Source: Pseudomonas muyukensis
Lineage (GTDB): Bacteria > Pseudomonadota > Gammaproteobacteria > Pseudomonadales > Pseudomonadaceae
Assembly (NCBI RefSeq): GCF_019139535.1
Contig: NZ_CP077073.1
Location: 4,554,501 to 4,618,500 of the forward strand
DNA: 64,000 nucleotides
Direction: 5' to 3'
The notes under the pieces are model-generated. The model saw only the letters and a list, made by a program, of their open reading frames with translations. It had not been told where the DNA came from and did not search any database. Shown piece after piece: positions 39,887-49,403 of the stretch. How positions within the stretch are numbered: position 1 is the first letter of the stretch; each line of letters starts with the position of its first letter. The translations under genes were made by a program, and so were the position numbers.

Positions 39887-40444
39887 ATGCTTATCAATGC
39901 AACCGGCCTGGGTTGGCACAACGTGCAACAGCACAGCAGCAGCAGCAGCAGCAGCAGCAGCGAACAGCCAGCCTTCCAGGCCATCCCCGCGACCGGCAAG
40001 GCCGACGCGCAGCAGAACAGCCAGGGCAGCACAGCGCAACAAGGTGCCGAGGACAGCGGCAAGGAGGCGTTTGCCAAGCTGATGGCCAAGCTGCAGAACC
40101 CTCGCGCCGATGCTACAGGCCAGGCCCGCACGGCCAAGCAGGAAGCCCCCGATGCCCTGCAGGAGTTCCGCGACTACATGGCCAAGTCACCGGCGCAGAA
40201 GATCAAGGAAAAAATGCTTCAGGAACTTGGCCTGACAGCGCAAGAGTACGATGCCCTGCCGCCGGAGCAGAAGCTGATAATCGACAAGCAGATCGCCCTG
40301 CGCATCAAGGAAGACACCGAGCTGAAGATCCAGGCCCGTCTTGCGCAGCAGCAGTACCGCGCCCAGGCGCCAGGCATGGTAGCTGAGGTGGCGAACAAGA
40401 CGACTGAACAGGACATCGAAAAGCGCTATTCCCCCAAGCTTTGA
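39887..40444 (+). CDS. Hypothetical protein with N-terminal polyserine run
   Basis: This 185-aa soluble protein of unknown function begins MLINATGLGW and has nine consecutive Ser residues near positions 17-25, then a disordered Gln/Ala-rich stretch. The C-terminal two thirds is helical and charged (IKEKMLQELGLTAQEYDALPPEQK). I chose the ATG at 39887 because GGAGGAAA precedes it; an ATG at 39875 overlaps that site. It is divergent from the GGDEF gene across about 220 bp. No known domain is apparent to me. Confidence 0.82.
   Translation: MLINATGLGWHNVQQHSSSSSSSSSEQPAFQAIPATGKADAQQNSQGSTAQQGAEDSGKEAFAKLMAKLQNPRADATGQARTAKQEAPDALQEFRDYMAKSPAQKIKEKMLQELGLTAQEYDALPPEQKLIIDKQIALRIKEDTELKIQARLAQQQYRAQAPGMVAEVANKTTEQDIEKRYSPKL
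39935..39961 (+). repeat. (AGC)9 trinucleotide repeat inside a coding region
   Basis: Nine perfect AGC codons encode the polyserine run of the 185-aa protein. Loss or gain of units would change protein length without a frameshift. Confidence 0.95.
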
Positions 40445-40485
40445 ACAATCGACGGCGCGATGAACAGGTGGGGGAAATCTGAAGA

Positions 40486-40562
40486 TGGCGTCCCAGGCAG
40501 GATTTGAACCTGCAACCTTCCCCTTAGGAGGGGGATGCTCTATCCAATTGAGCTACTGAGAC
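40486..40562 (-). tRNA. tRNA-Arg (anticodon CCT)
   Basis: The 77-nt cloverleaf includes an encoded CCA end. The acceptor stem pairs GTCTCAG with CTGGGAC, and the anticodon loop CTCCTAA gives CCT, reading AGG. The T arm has GGTTCAAATCC. It stands alone between the polyserine gene and phnN. Confidence 0.96.
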
Positions 40563-40635
40563 ATGCGAGCCGCCAGCGAACGCTGTACGACGGGACGGCG
40601 AGCATGTTAACCAGCATGCCGCCGTTTGTCATGCC

Positions 40636-41235
40636 TCAATCGGGCAAATTGCATGTGGGGTTTTTCGCAAGGCTCGACCGGATTATCCCCTGCTCGCCCA
40701 GCAAGCGGAGCAAGGCGCGCAACGCTTCTGCCAATGTAGCCGAATTGTCCAGCACATGGACGTCGGCATCATAGGCTTGCAGCCGGTCGTTGCGGGCCAG
40801 CCGCTGCTCGATGTCCTCGAGGCTTTCCCGCCCCCTGGCGAGCAAACGCTCGCGCAAGACCTGGGGCGATACCGCCAGGCCCACCGCCAGCAGGTCGGGA
40901 TAACGGCGCCGGGCAGCCGCCAGGTGACCACGGGAGCCGTTGATCAGCACCGACTTGCCGGCGTCAAGCCACCGGTCGACCTGGATGGGAATGCCATAGC
41001 GCAGGCCATTGGCCTGCCAATCCAGGGCAAACGCCCCGGCTTCGTGCATGGCCTGGAACTGCGCCTCGCTCACGCCGTGAGCGTCTTCGCCCTTGGCCTC
41101 GGCGGAACGGGTGATGACCCTGCGGGCCACTTCCACCCCGCCCGCGCGCAATGGCTCACGGGCGGCATCGATCAGGGAATCTTTTCCCGCGCCAGACGGT
41201 CCTATGAGCAATATCACTCGTGCGCTTGAGATCAT
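40636..41235 (-). CDS. phnN: PhnN, ribose 1,5-bisphosphate phosphokinase
   Basis: This 199-aa nucleotide-kinase-fold enzyme has a P-loop (GPSGAGKDS) near residue 12 and the PhnN/guanylate-kinase-like core (RVITRSAEAKGEDAHGVSEAQF). PhnN converts ribose 1,5-bisphosphate to PRPP in phosphonate breakdown. No other phn gene is present, so here it may serve an NAD-independent PRPP route. The start is uncertain: ATG 41235 puts the P-loop at the usual distance, and ATG 41259 is an alternative. Confidence 0.88.
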   Translation of the reverse strand: MISSARVILLIGPSGAGKDSLIDAAREPLRAGGVEVARRVITRSAEAKGEDAHGVSEAQFQAMHEAGAFALDWQANGLRYGIPIQVDRWLDAGKSVLINGSRGHLAAARRRYPDLLAVGLAVSPQVLRERLLARGRESLEDIEQRLARNDRLQAYDADVHVLDNSATLAEALRALLRLLGEQGIIRSSLAKNPTCNLPD

Positions 41236-41605
41236 CCCGTTGCTTGCGTCATATTGCATAGCCACTATGCTCAATGTGAAGGAAACCCGCAAATTGTAAG
41301 CTTTTCCCTTGGCGTTTGTTGCTTATTACCAGATTTTGACGACAAACGTCTGACACTGCCGAACACGGATGTATGTGAAACTTTTCAAACCAGTGCTCAT
41401 TTCTGATAATTGGTACTGGCAAAAAGCCTTTATCCGGCTCACTATTTGTCACAGAATTGACGCCAAGGAAACGGCGACCATGAGGCAAGATGAACACCCA
41501 AAATCACATCACGGTTGAACATTTTGTCGTCGCCGCGGTCGTACTTCCACCGTGCGGCCAATTTGAGAACCGCTTCCCCTGAACCAGAACAACCGGTCAA
41601 TTTAT
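41236..41605. promoter_or_regulatory. A/T-rich non-coding region upstream of amrZ
   Basis: This 370-bp stretch holds no convincing gene. It is noticeably A/T-rich for this genome and contains the leader and promoter of amrZ on the plus strand, and the 5' region of phnN on the minus strand. In P. aeruginosa amrZ is driven by AlgU and represses itself from a comparable region. I see a GAAACTT and a TCTGATAA here, but their 18-19 base spacing is wider than usual for AlgU, so I do not call that promoter. Confidence 0.5.
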
Positions 41606-41932
41606 ATGCGCCCAATGAAACAGGCTATCTATTCGAGCCGCACCGCTGACAAGTTCGTCGTTCGCCTGCCAGACGGGATGCGTGAGCGCATTGCCGAGGT
41701 AGCGCGCAACCATCACCGCAGCATGAACTCCGAGATCATCGCACGCCTGGAACAGAGCCTTATCCAGGAAGGTGCGCTGGGCGACGAGCTGAGCATGCGC
41801 CTGGACAGCCCAGAGCTCAGCCTGCATGAACGCGAGCTGCTGCAGCGCTTCCGCCAACTGTCTCACCGCCAGCAGAACGCCCTGGTCGCCCTCATCGCTC
41901 ACGATGTGGAAATGGCCGCAGACGCGTCCTGA
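41606..41932 (+). CDS. amrZ: AmrZ (AlgZ), ribbon-helix-helix regulator of alginate and motility
   Basis: This 108-aa Arc-type regulator has a flexible N-terminus, the DNA-binding ribbon [21 protein letters not shown] and helices containing [17 protein letters not shown]. The C-terminal tetramerisation helix ([27 protein letters not shown]) is nearly identical to that of P. aeruginosa AmrZ. AmrZ controls alginate, c-di-GMP and, through fleQ, flagella. A strong terminator follows. Confidence 0.97.
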   Translation: MRPMKQAIYSSRTADKFVVRLPDGMRERIAEVARNHHRSMNSEIIARLEQSLIQEGALGDELSMRLDSPELSLHERELLQRFRQLSHRQQNALVALIAHDVEMAADAS

Positions 41933-41954
41933 TCGCGCTTTACCGCCGCACACA

Positions 41955-41984
41955 AAAAAGCCAGCGCAAGCTGGCTTTTTTGTG
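41955..41984 (+). terminator. Terminator of amrZ
   Basis: AAGCCAGC and GCTGGCTT form a stem around CGCAA, flanked by A6 and T6 runs. It starts about 23 bases after the amrZ stop. Confidence 0.88.
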
Positions 41985-42090
41985 GGTGCTACATTCTGCC
42001 TTGGCTTCTGCAGCGGCCTTGCTGGGGCGCCGGGCCGGTCGCACTGGGCTGGCAACGCAGGCCCAAGACCTGCGCATCATACAGAACTGC

Positions 42091-42131
42091 CGGGGCTGCT
42101 CGCGACACAAGGCCGCTCCTACAGGGATCGC
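42091..42131. repeat. REP element between amrZ and mgtE
   Basis: GGGGCTGCTCGCGACACAAG followed by GCCGCTCCTACAGGGATCGC is a typical P. putida-group REP of the CGCGACACAAGGCCGCTCC family. A shorter copy of the same core (CGCGACACAAGGCCGCTC) occurs at about 5268-5285, between fleQ and fleS. It lies 50 bp past the mgtE stop. Confidence 0.72.
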
Positions 42132-42183
42132 ACAGCCTTCAAGACTGCGCTGTACTGCTGCGGCAAAGGCTGCGGCAACAGGC

Positions 42184-43626
42184 TCAGAGCAGGAACACCG
42201 TGGCCAGCCCCAGGAAGATGAAAAAGCCGCCACTGTCGGTCACCGCAGTGATCATCACGCTGGAGCCCATGGCCGGGTCGCGACCCAGGCGGGTCAGGGT
42301 CATCGGGATCAACACCCCCATCAAGGCGGCCAGCAGCAGGTTGAGGGTCATGGCGGCAGTCATCACCAGGCCCAGCGACCAACTGCCATACAGCCAGAAC
42401 GCCACCGCACCTATCACTCCACCCCAGATCAGGCCATTGATCAGCGAAACCGCCAGCTCCTTGCGCATCAGGCGGCTGGTATTACCCGGCGAGACTTGGT
42501 CCAGGGCCATGGCGCGGACGATCATGGTGATGGTCTGGTTGCCCGAGTTGCCACCGATACCCGCCACGATCGGCATCAGCGCGGCCAGGGCGACCAGTTT
42601 TTCGATGGAGCCTTCGAACAGGCCAATGACCCGCGACGCCACGAAGGCGGTAATCAGGTTGATGGCCAGCCACGCCCAACGGTTGCGCAGCGATCGCCAG
42701 ACCGAGGCGAAGATGTCTTCCTCTTCGCGCAGACCCGCCATGTTGAGCACTTCGCTTTCGCTCTCCTCACGGATCAGGTCGACCATCTCGTCGATGGTCA
42801 AACGACCGATGAGGCGATCGCTCTTGTCTACCACCGGCGCGGAAACCAGGTCGTAACGCTCGAACGCCTGGGCGGCATCGTAGGCATCTTCCTCGGGATG
42901 GAAGGTCACCGGGTCATTGGCCATGACCTCCGCAACTTTCTTGTCCGGGTCGTTGACCAGCAATCGCTTGATCGGCAGCACGCCCTTGAGCTTGCCGTCG
43001 TAGTCGACCACGAACAGCTTGTCGGTATGCCCCGGCAGCTCCTTGAGTCGGCGCAGGTAGCGCAACACCACTTCGAGGCTGACGTCCTCACGGATGGTCA
43101 CCATCTCGAAGTCCATCAGCGCGCCGACCTGCTCCTCGTCATAGCTCAGGGCCGAACGCACGCGCTCGCGCTGCTGCGCATCGAGGCTTTCCATCAGCTC
43201 ATGGACAACGTCGCGCGGCAGCTCCGGCGCCAGGTCGGCGAGTTCGTCGGCGTCCATTTCCTTGGCGGCGGCCAGCAGCTCGTGATCGTCCATGTCGGCG
43301 ATCAGGGTCTGGCGAACGGCGTCGGAAACTTCGAGCAGAATATCGCCGTCGCGGTCCGAGCGGACCAGCTGCCAGACCGTCAGGCGGTCTTCCAGCGGCA
43401 GGGCTTCGAGGATATAGGCGATGTCGGCGGGGTGCAGGTCATCGAGCTTGCGCTGCAACTCGACGAGGTTCTGGCGGTGGACGAGGTTTTCCACCAGGTC
43501 ATGGTGGTGACCTTCCTGACGGTGGGTCAGGTCCTCGACTACCCGCTGGCGCTGCAGCAGTTCGATCACCTGGGCCAGGCGATCCTGCAGGCTTTCCTGA
43601 GCTTTCTTTACTTCGATTTCGGTCAT
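42184..43626 (-). CDS. mgtE: MgtE, magnesium transporter
   Basis: This 480-aa magnesium channel has a cytosolic helical N domain (residues 1-140), a pair of CBS domains (about 140-270, DDVSLEVVLRYLRRLKELPGH area) that sense Mg2+, and five membrane helices (from about 300). The pore contains PIVAGIGGNSGNQT and the C-terminal TDSGGFFIFLGLA. I chose the ATG at 43626; an in-frame start 10 codons earlier has no ribosome site. A long leader with a possible short reading frame precedes it. Confidence 0.95.
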   Translation of the reverse strand: MTEIEVKKAQESLQDRLAQVIELLQRQRVVEDLTHRQEGHHHDLVENLVHRQNLVELQRKLDDLHPADIAYILEALPLEDRLTVWQLVRSDRDGDILLEVSDAVRQTLIADMDDHELLAAAKEMDADELADLAPELPRDVVHELMESLDAQQRERVRSALSYDEEQVGALMDFEMVTIREDVSLEVVLRYLRRLKELPGHTDKLFVVDYDGKLKGVLPIKRLLVNDPDKKVAEVMANDPVTFHPEEDAYDAAQAFERYDLVSAPVVDKSDRLIGRLTIDEMVDLIREESESEVLNMAGLREEEDIFASVWRSLRNRWAWLAINLITAFVASRVIGLFEGSIEKLVALAALMPIVAGIGGNSGNQTITMIVRAMALDQVSPGNTSRLMRKELAVSLINGLIWGGVIGAVAFWLYGSWSLGLVMTAAMTLNLLLAALMGVLIPMTLTRLGRDPAMGSSVMITAVTDSGGFFIFLGLATVFLL

Positions 43627-43666
43627 AGGCGAACTCCACTCCCAGCAGCGGAGCACGCCGGGAGAA

Positions 43667-43726
43667 TCAATCGGTCAGATCTTGCGGTATGAAGCGCGTT
43701 AAGGAGTAACTACTGGGTAAGTCCAT
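43667..43726 (-). CDS. Possible 19-aa leader peptide of mgtE
   Basis: A short frame in the mgtE leader encodes a 19-residue peptide starting MDLPSSYSLTRF. It ends 40 nt before the mgtE ATG. GTGGAA lies 8 bases before its ATG as a possible ribosome site. It contains two Pro and three Asp residues, loosely recalling the Pro/acidic leader peptides that sense Mg2+ upstream of mgtA in enterics. There is no direct evidence that it is translated. Confidence 0.3.
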   Translation of the reverse strand: MDLPSSYSLTRFIPQDLTD

Positions 43727-43734
43727 GGTGGGAT

Positions 43735-43760
43735 TCCACAAGCCCCGGCGGGGCTGACGG
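43735..43760 (-). other. GC-rich hairpin in the mgtE leader
   Basis: AGCCCC and GGGGCT pair around a GGC loop at 43741-43755, just before the leader-peptide start. No U-run follows. It may be part of a regulatory leader structure, but it does not match the M-box magnesium riboswitch as I know it. Confidence 0.4.
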
Positions 43761-43930
43761 GCGCAATCATACACTGTGTAAGCTGTCGGATCGCTTAAAT
43801 TTTTTGGCCAGAACAATCGTTTGCGTGATAAAGCTATGACAACGCTCGAAGCCAACAGTGCGACGGCGGGCCTGGTGCAAAAAGCACATCGCATTCAGTA
43901 CCCCGAACAATTAGCGGCTGACCTCGACCT

Positions 43931-44016
43931 GCAGGCGCCAGCCTTGCTGGCCAACCAGGCGACACGATGGTTGGGCACCGGCTGCGCCGGTGGTCGCCGG
44001 CAAGGCCGGCTCCTAC
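43931..44016. repeat. Inverted REP pair upstream of mgtE
   Basis: GCGCCAGCCTTGCTGGCCAA and TCGCCGGCAAGGCCGGCTCC form the same kind of REP pair seen beside fliC and lpdV. The open frames crossing this stretch are not credible genes. It lies between the mgtE promoter region and the tRNA operon terminator. Confidence 0.75.
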
Positions 44017-44083
44017 ACAGACCGCGAGACCTCTACAGAAAAGCGTAGATGCACATCCGTGACAATTCAGCGCGCCAGAAAAA

Positions 44084-44112
44084 CAAAAAGCCCGCTCAAA
44101 TGAGCGGGCTTC
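44084..44112 (-). terminator. Terminator of the tRNA-Ser/tRNA-Arg operon
   Basis: AGCCCGCTCA pairs with TGAGCGGGCT around two A's, followed on the minus strand by TTTTTG. It lies 9 bases past the last tRNA-Arg. Confidence 0.88.
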
Positions 44113-44120
44113 TTGATGTA

Positions 44121-44197
44121 TGGCGGACTCAGGAGGATTCGAACCTCCGACCGCTCGGTTCGTAGCCGAGTACTCTATCCAGCTGAGCTATGAGTCC
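44121..44197 (-). tRNA. tRNA-Arg (anticodon ACG), copy 4 in transcription order
   Basis: The 77-nt cloverleaf includes CCA. The acceptor pairs GGACTCA with TGAGTCC, and the loop CTACGAA gives anticodon ACG (read as ICG for CGU/CGC/CGA). It is identical to the three copies that follow along the plus-strand numbering. Confidence 0.97.
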
Positions 44198-44267
44198 GTG
44201 GGGTAGTTTTAGACCAGGTTACCACTGGTGGGTTGAAGCCGCCTTGCAAGCAAAGCCACTTCAAAAG

Positions 44268-44344
44268 TGGCGGACTCAGGAGGATTCGAACCTCCGACCG
44301 CTCGGTTCGTAGCCGAGTACTCTATCCAGCTGAGCTATGAGTCC
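44268..44344 (-). tRNA. tRNA-Arg (anticodon ACG), copy 3
   Basis: The sequence matches the copy at 44121-44197 and is separated from it by a 70-nt spacer. Anticodon ACG; CCA is encoded. Confidence 0.97.
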
Positions 44345-44414
44345 GTGGGGTAGTTTTAGACCAGATTACCACTGGTGGGTTGAAGTCGCCTTGCAAGCAA
44401 AGCCACTTCAAAAG

Positions 44415-44491
44415 TGGCGGACTCAGGAGGATTCGAACCTCCGACCGCTCGGTTCGTAGCCGAGTACTCTATCCAGCTGAGCTATGAGTCC
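44415..44491 (-). tRNA. tRNA-Arg (anticodon ACG), copy 2
   Basis: The tRNA is identical to the other copies, with a 70-nt spacer on each side. Anticodon ACG; CCA is encoded. Confidence 0.97.
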
Positions 44492-44561
44492 GTGGGGTAG
44501 TTTTAGACCAGGTTACCACTGGTTGATTGAAGTAGCCTTGCAGGCAAAGCCACTTCAAAAG

Positions 44562-44638
44562 TGGCGGACTCAGGAGGATTCGAACCTCCGACCGCTCGGT
44601 TCGTAGCCGAGTACTCTATCCAGCTGAGCTATGAGTCC
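44562..44638 (-). tRNA. tRNA-Arg (anticodon ACG), copy 1
   Basis: This is the copy nearest the promoter, 61 nt after tRNA-Ser. Anticodon ACG; CCA is encoded. Its following spacer differs slightly from the other spacers. Confidence 0.97.
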
Positions 44639-44699
44639 GTGTCTTGCTGCTGCAGGTCGCTCAAACGTTTTAGCCGTTTACAGCGCCCTGCGCGAATAA

Positions 44700-44790
44700 T
44701 GGCGGTGAAGGGGGGATTCGAACCCCCGATACCCTTATGAGGTATACTCCCTTAGCAGGGGAGCGCCTTCGGCCACTCGGCCACCTCACC
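44700..44790 (-). tRNA. tRNA-Ser (anticodon GCT)
   Basis: This 91-nt class II tRNA has a long variable arm and an encoded CCA. The acceptor pairs GGTGAGG with CTTCACC, and the loop CTGCTAA gives anticodon GCT, reading AGC/AGU. It is first in the tRNA operon, downstream of rsmA. Confidence 0.97.
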
Positions 44791-44862
44791 GCAACACGAG
44801 GCGAATATTAAACACACCCTTCCTCGTTTGCAACCCTTTTTTTGAAAAAAACTTCAAAAAAA

Positions 44863-45051
44863 TTAAAGGCTTGGCTCCTCGTCCTTCTCTTTCTTGATCC
44901 GCAGGTAGATTTCCTCACGGTGAACGGCCACTTCTTTAGGCGCGCTCACGCCAATACGCACCTGGTTGCCTTTGACACCCAGGACCGTCACGGTGATCTC
45001 ACCGTCACCAATGATCAGGCTCTCGGCGCACCGACGAGTCAGAATCAGCAT
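44863..45051 (-). CDS. rsmA: RsmA (CsrA), global post-transcriptional regulator
   Basis: This 62-aa RNA-binding protein represses translation of target mRNAs by binding GGA motifs in their leaders. It governs motility, biofilm and secretion choices in Pseudomonas. The sequence ([16 protein letters not shown], then [19 protein letters not shown]) keeps the binding residues, including the VHREEIY segment. I chose the ATG at 45051; a longer in-frame start lacks family similarity. Confidence 0.98.
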   Translation of the reverse strand: MLILTRRCAESLIIGDGEITVTVLGVKGNQVRIGVSAPKEVAVHREEIYLRIKKEKDEEPSL

Positions 45052-45183
45052 AGTTTTCTCCTCACATGAATCTTCAGGGACAACAGTCTTTAAAAGCAGG
45101 GCCTGGCCGGGGACGACGGCCAGGGCCCAGGTCAACCCGCCAATGGCGCCTGGACAGGGGCACCAGCAGCGGCCAGAAACGCG

Positions 45184-45208
45184 AAGGGCGCGGCAAGCCG
45201 CGCCCCTC
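45184..45208 (-). terminator. Strong hairpin after lysC
   Basis: GGGCGCGGC and GCCGCGCCC form a 9-bp stem with an AA loop, 12 bases after the lysC stop. No clear U-run follows. A second stem (GGCCTGGCC with GGCCAGGGCC) followed by a short T4 run lies at about 45097-45128 and may do the terminating. Confidence 0.5.
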
Positions 45209-45219
45209 CAGGCAGCGTG

Positions 45220-46455
45220 TCACTCACCCTGTCGGGCGGGAGCGTCGAGTTCGAACGCGGTGTGCAGCGCACGAACGGCCAGCTCCAGGTACTTCTCTTC
45301 GATAACCACCGAGACCTTGATCTCGGAGGTGGAGATCATCTGGATGTTGATGCTCTCCTTGGCCAGGGCTTCGAACATGCGGCTGGCAACCCCCGCGTGG
45401 GAGCGCATGCCGACGCCGACGATCGACACCTTGGCGATCTTGGTGTCGCCGACCACTTCACGCGCGCCGATCTCGCGGGCGGTGTTTTCCAGTACGCTCA
45501 GCGCCTTCTCGTACTCGTTGCGGTGCACGGTGAAGGTGAAGTCGGTGGTGTTATCGTGCGAAACGTTCTGCACGATCATGTCCACTTCGATGTTCGCGGC
45601 GCTGATCGGGCCGAGGATCTTGAAGGCAACGCCAGGGGTGTCCGGGACGCCACGAATGGTCAGCTTGGCTTCATCGCGGTTGAAGGCGATACCGGAAATG
45701 ATCGGCTGTTCCATGGATTCCTCTTCATCGATGGTAATGAGGGTACCCGGACCCTCCTTGAAGCTGTGCAGCACGCGCAGCGGGACGTTGTACTTGCCGG
45801 CAAACTCCACCGAACGGATCTGCAGCACCTTGGAGCCGAGGCTGGCCATTTCCAGCATCTCCTCGAAGGTGATCTTCTCCAGGCGCTGGGCCTGGGGCAC
45901 GACACGCGGGTCGGTGGTATAGACGCCGTCGACATCGGTGTAGATCTGGCATTCATCGGCCTTCAGGGCCGCCGCCAGGGCCACGCCGGTGGTGTCGGAA
46001 CCGCCACGACCGAGGGTGGTGATGTTGCCGTGCTCGTCGACCCCCTGGAAACCAGCCACCACCACCACGCGCCCGGCCTTGAGGTCGGCGCGGATCTTCT
46101 GGTCGTCGATCTGCAGGATGCGCGCCTTGTTGTGCGCGCTGTCGGTGAGGATGCGCACCTGGTTGCCGGTGTAGGACACCGCCGGCACGCCGCGCTTCAT
46201 CAAGGCCATGGACAGCAGGGCGATAGTGACCTGCTCGCCGGTCGAAACGATCACGTCCAGCTCACGCGGCTCCGGCTTGTCGGAGATCTGCTTGGCCAGG
46301 TCGATCAGGCGGTTGGTTTCCCCGCTCATCGCCGACAGCACGACCACCAGGTCGGTGCCTTGCTCGCGGAATTTCTTGACCTTGTCGGCAACCTGCTCGA
46401 TCCGCTCGATGGAACCGACAGAGGTACCGCCAAATTTCTGTACGATCAACGCCAT
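45220..46455 (-). CDS. lysC: LysC, aspartate kinase
   Basis: This 411-aa aspartokinase catalyses the first step to Lys, Thr, Met and diaminopimelate. The N-terminal kinase has the KFGGTSVG motif, TDVDGVYTTDPRV and FEEMLEMASLGSKVL. Two C-terminal ACT domains (from about residue 265) bind feedback amino acids. It is 83 bp after alaS and just upstream of rsmA, a conserved alaS-lysC-rsmA order in Pseudomonas. Confidence 0.97.
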   Translation of the reverse strand: MALIVQKFGGTSVGSIERIEQVADKVKKFREQGTDLVVVLSAMSGETNRLIDLAKQISDKPEPRELDVIVSTGEQVTIALLSMALMKRGVPAVSYTGNQVRILTDSAHNKARILQIDDQKIRADLKAGRVVVVAGFQGVDEHGNITTLGRGGSDTTGVALAAALKADECQIYTDVDGVYTTDPRVVPQAQRLEKITFEEMLEMASLGSKVLQIRSVEFAGKYNVPLRVLHSFKEGPGTLITIDEEESMEQPIISGIAFNRDEAKLTIRGVPDTPGVAFKILGPISAANIEVDMIVQNVSHDNTTDFTFTVHRNEYEKALSVLENTAREIGAREVVGDTKIAKVSIVGVGMRSHAGVASRMFEALAKESINIQMISTSEIKVSVVIEEKYLELAVRALHTAFELDAPARQGE

Positions 46456-46504
46456 TTCAAAGGTGCCTCAGCCCACAAGGGCCCCAAAAAACAATCCAAC
46501 ATGA

Positions 46505-46531
46505 AGCGGCCGGTGACTAGACCACCGGCCG
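46505..46531 (-). terminator. Hairpin between alaS and lysC
   Basis: GCGGCCGGT pairs with ACCGGCCGC around a short loop, 8 bases after the alaS stop. The next U-run is about 15 bases on, so termination is uncertain and read-through into lysC is likely. Confidence 0.5.
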
Positions 46532-46538
46532 CCCCATC

Positions 46539-49163
<2,625 letters not shown>

Positions 49164-49403
49164 AGGTTCTTCCACGGAAACGGCGGTCACACGTCGAATC
49201 GACGAAACGACGGCAAAGGGCGCCATTATATCCAGCCTGAGCGACGGTTGCAGTGGGTTTATAAGAGGAAACCGTCAATCAGGGATGAAATGACCTTCAT
49301 TTGCGCTGTCCGCGCCCTCGGCGCGGGATTGATTTATGTAGTGCCGATACAGCGGCCTGCTCTCCAAGAATGGCCACACCCATTACGTGAAGACGGAGCA
49401 CGC

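Larger units (their letters stand above)
44121..44638 (-). repeat. Tandem array of tRNA-Arg units with 147-bp period
   Basis: Four 77-nt tRNA genes and three 70-nt spacers repeat with an exact 147-bp period. The spacers share TTTTAGACCAG and AAAGCCACTTCAAAAG and differ at only a few positions, which points to recent duplication or gene conversion. Confidence 0.95.

Noticed and set aside
40486..40562. tRNA-Arg(CCT) as an integration site for a genomic island
   Set aside because: No integrase, no repeated 3' tRNA fragment and no foreign-looking block is seen on either side within the window.
43627..43800. An M-box magnesium riboswitch upstream of mgtE
   Set aside because: The leader has one short hairpin but not the multi-stem M-box layout. 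I list only the hairpin and the short frame.
43821..44048. A 75-codon plus-strand frame upstream of the tRNA cluster
   Set aside because: It runs through a REP pair and has no ribosome site or family resemblance.
44121..44790. A CRISPR-like regular repeat array
   Set aside because: The repeated units are complete tRNA genes with CCA ends. The spacers are nearly identical, unlike CRISPR spacers.
46456..46538. A lysine riboswitch upstream of lysC
   Set aside because: The gap is only 83 bp and holds a single hairpin, too short for the lysine element.
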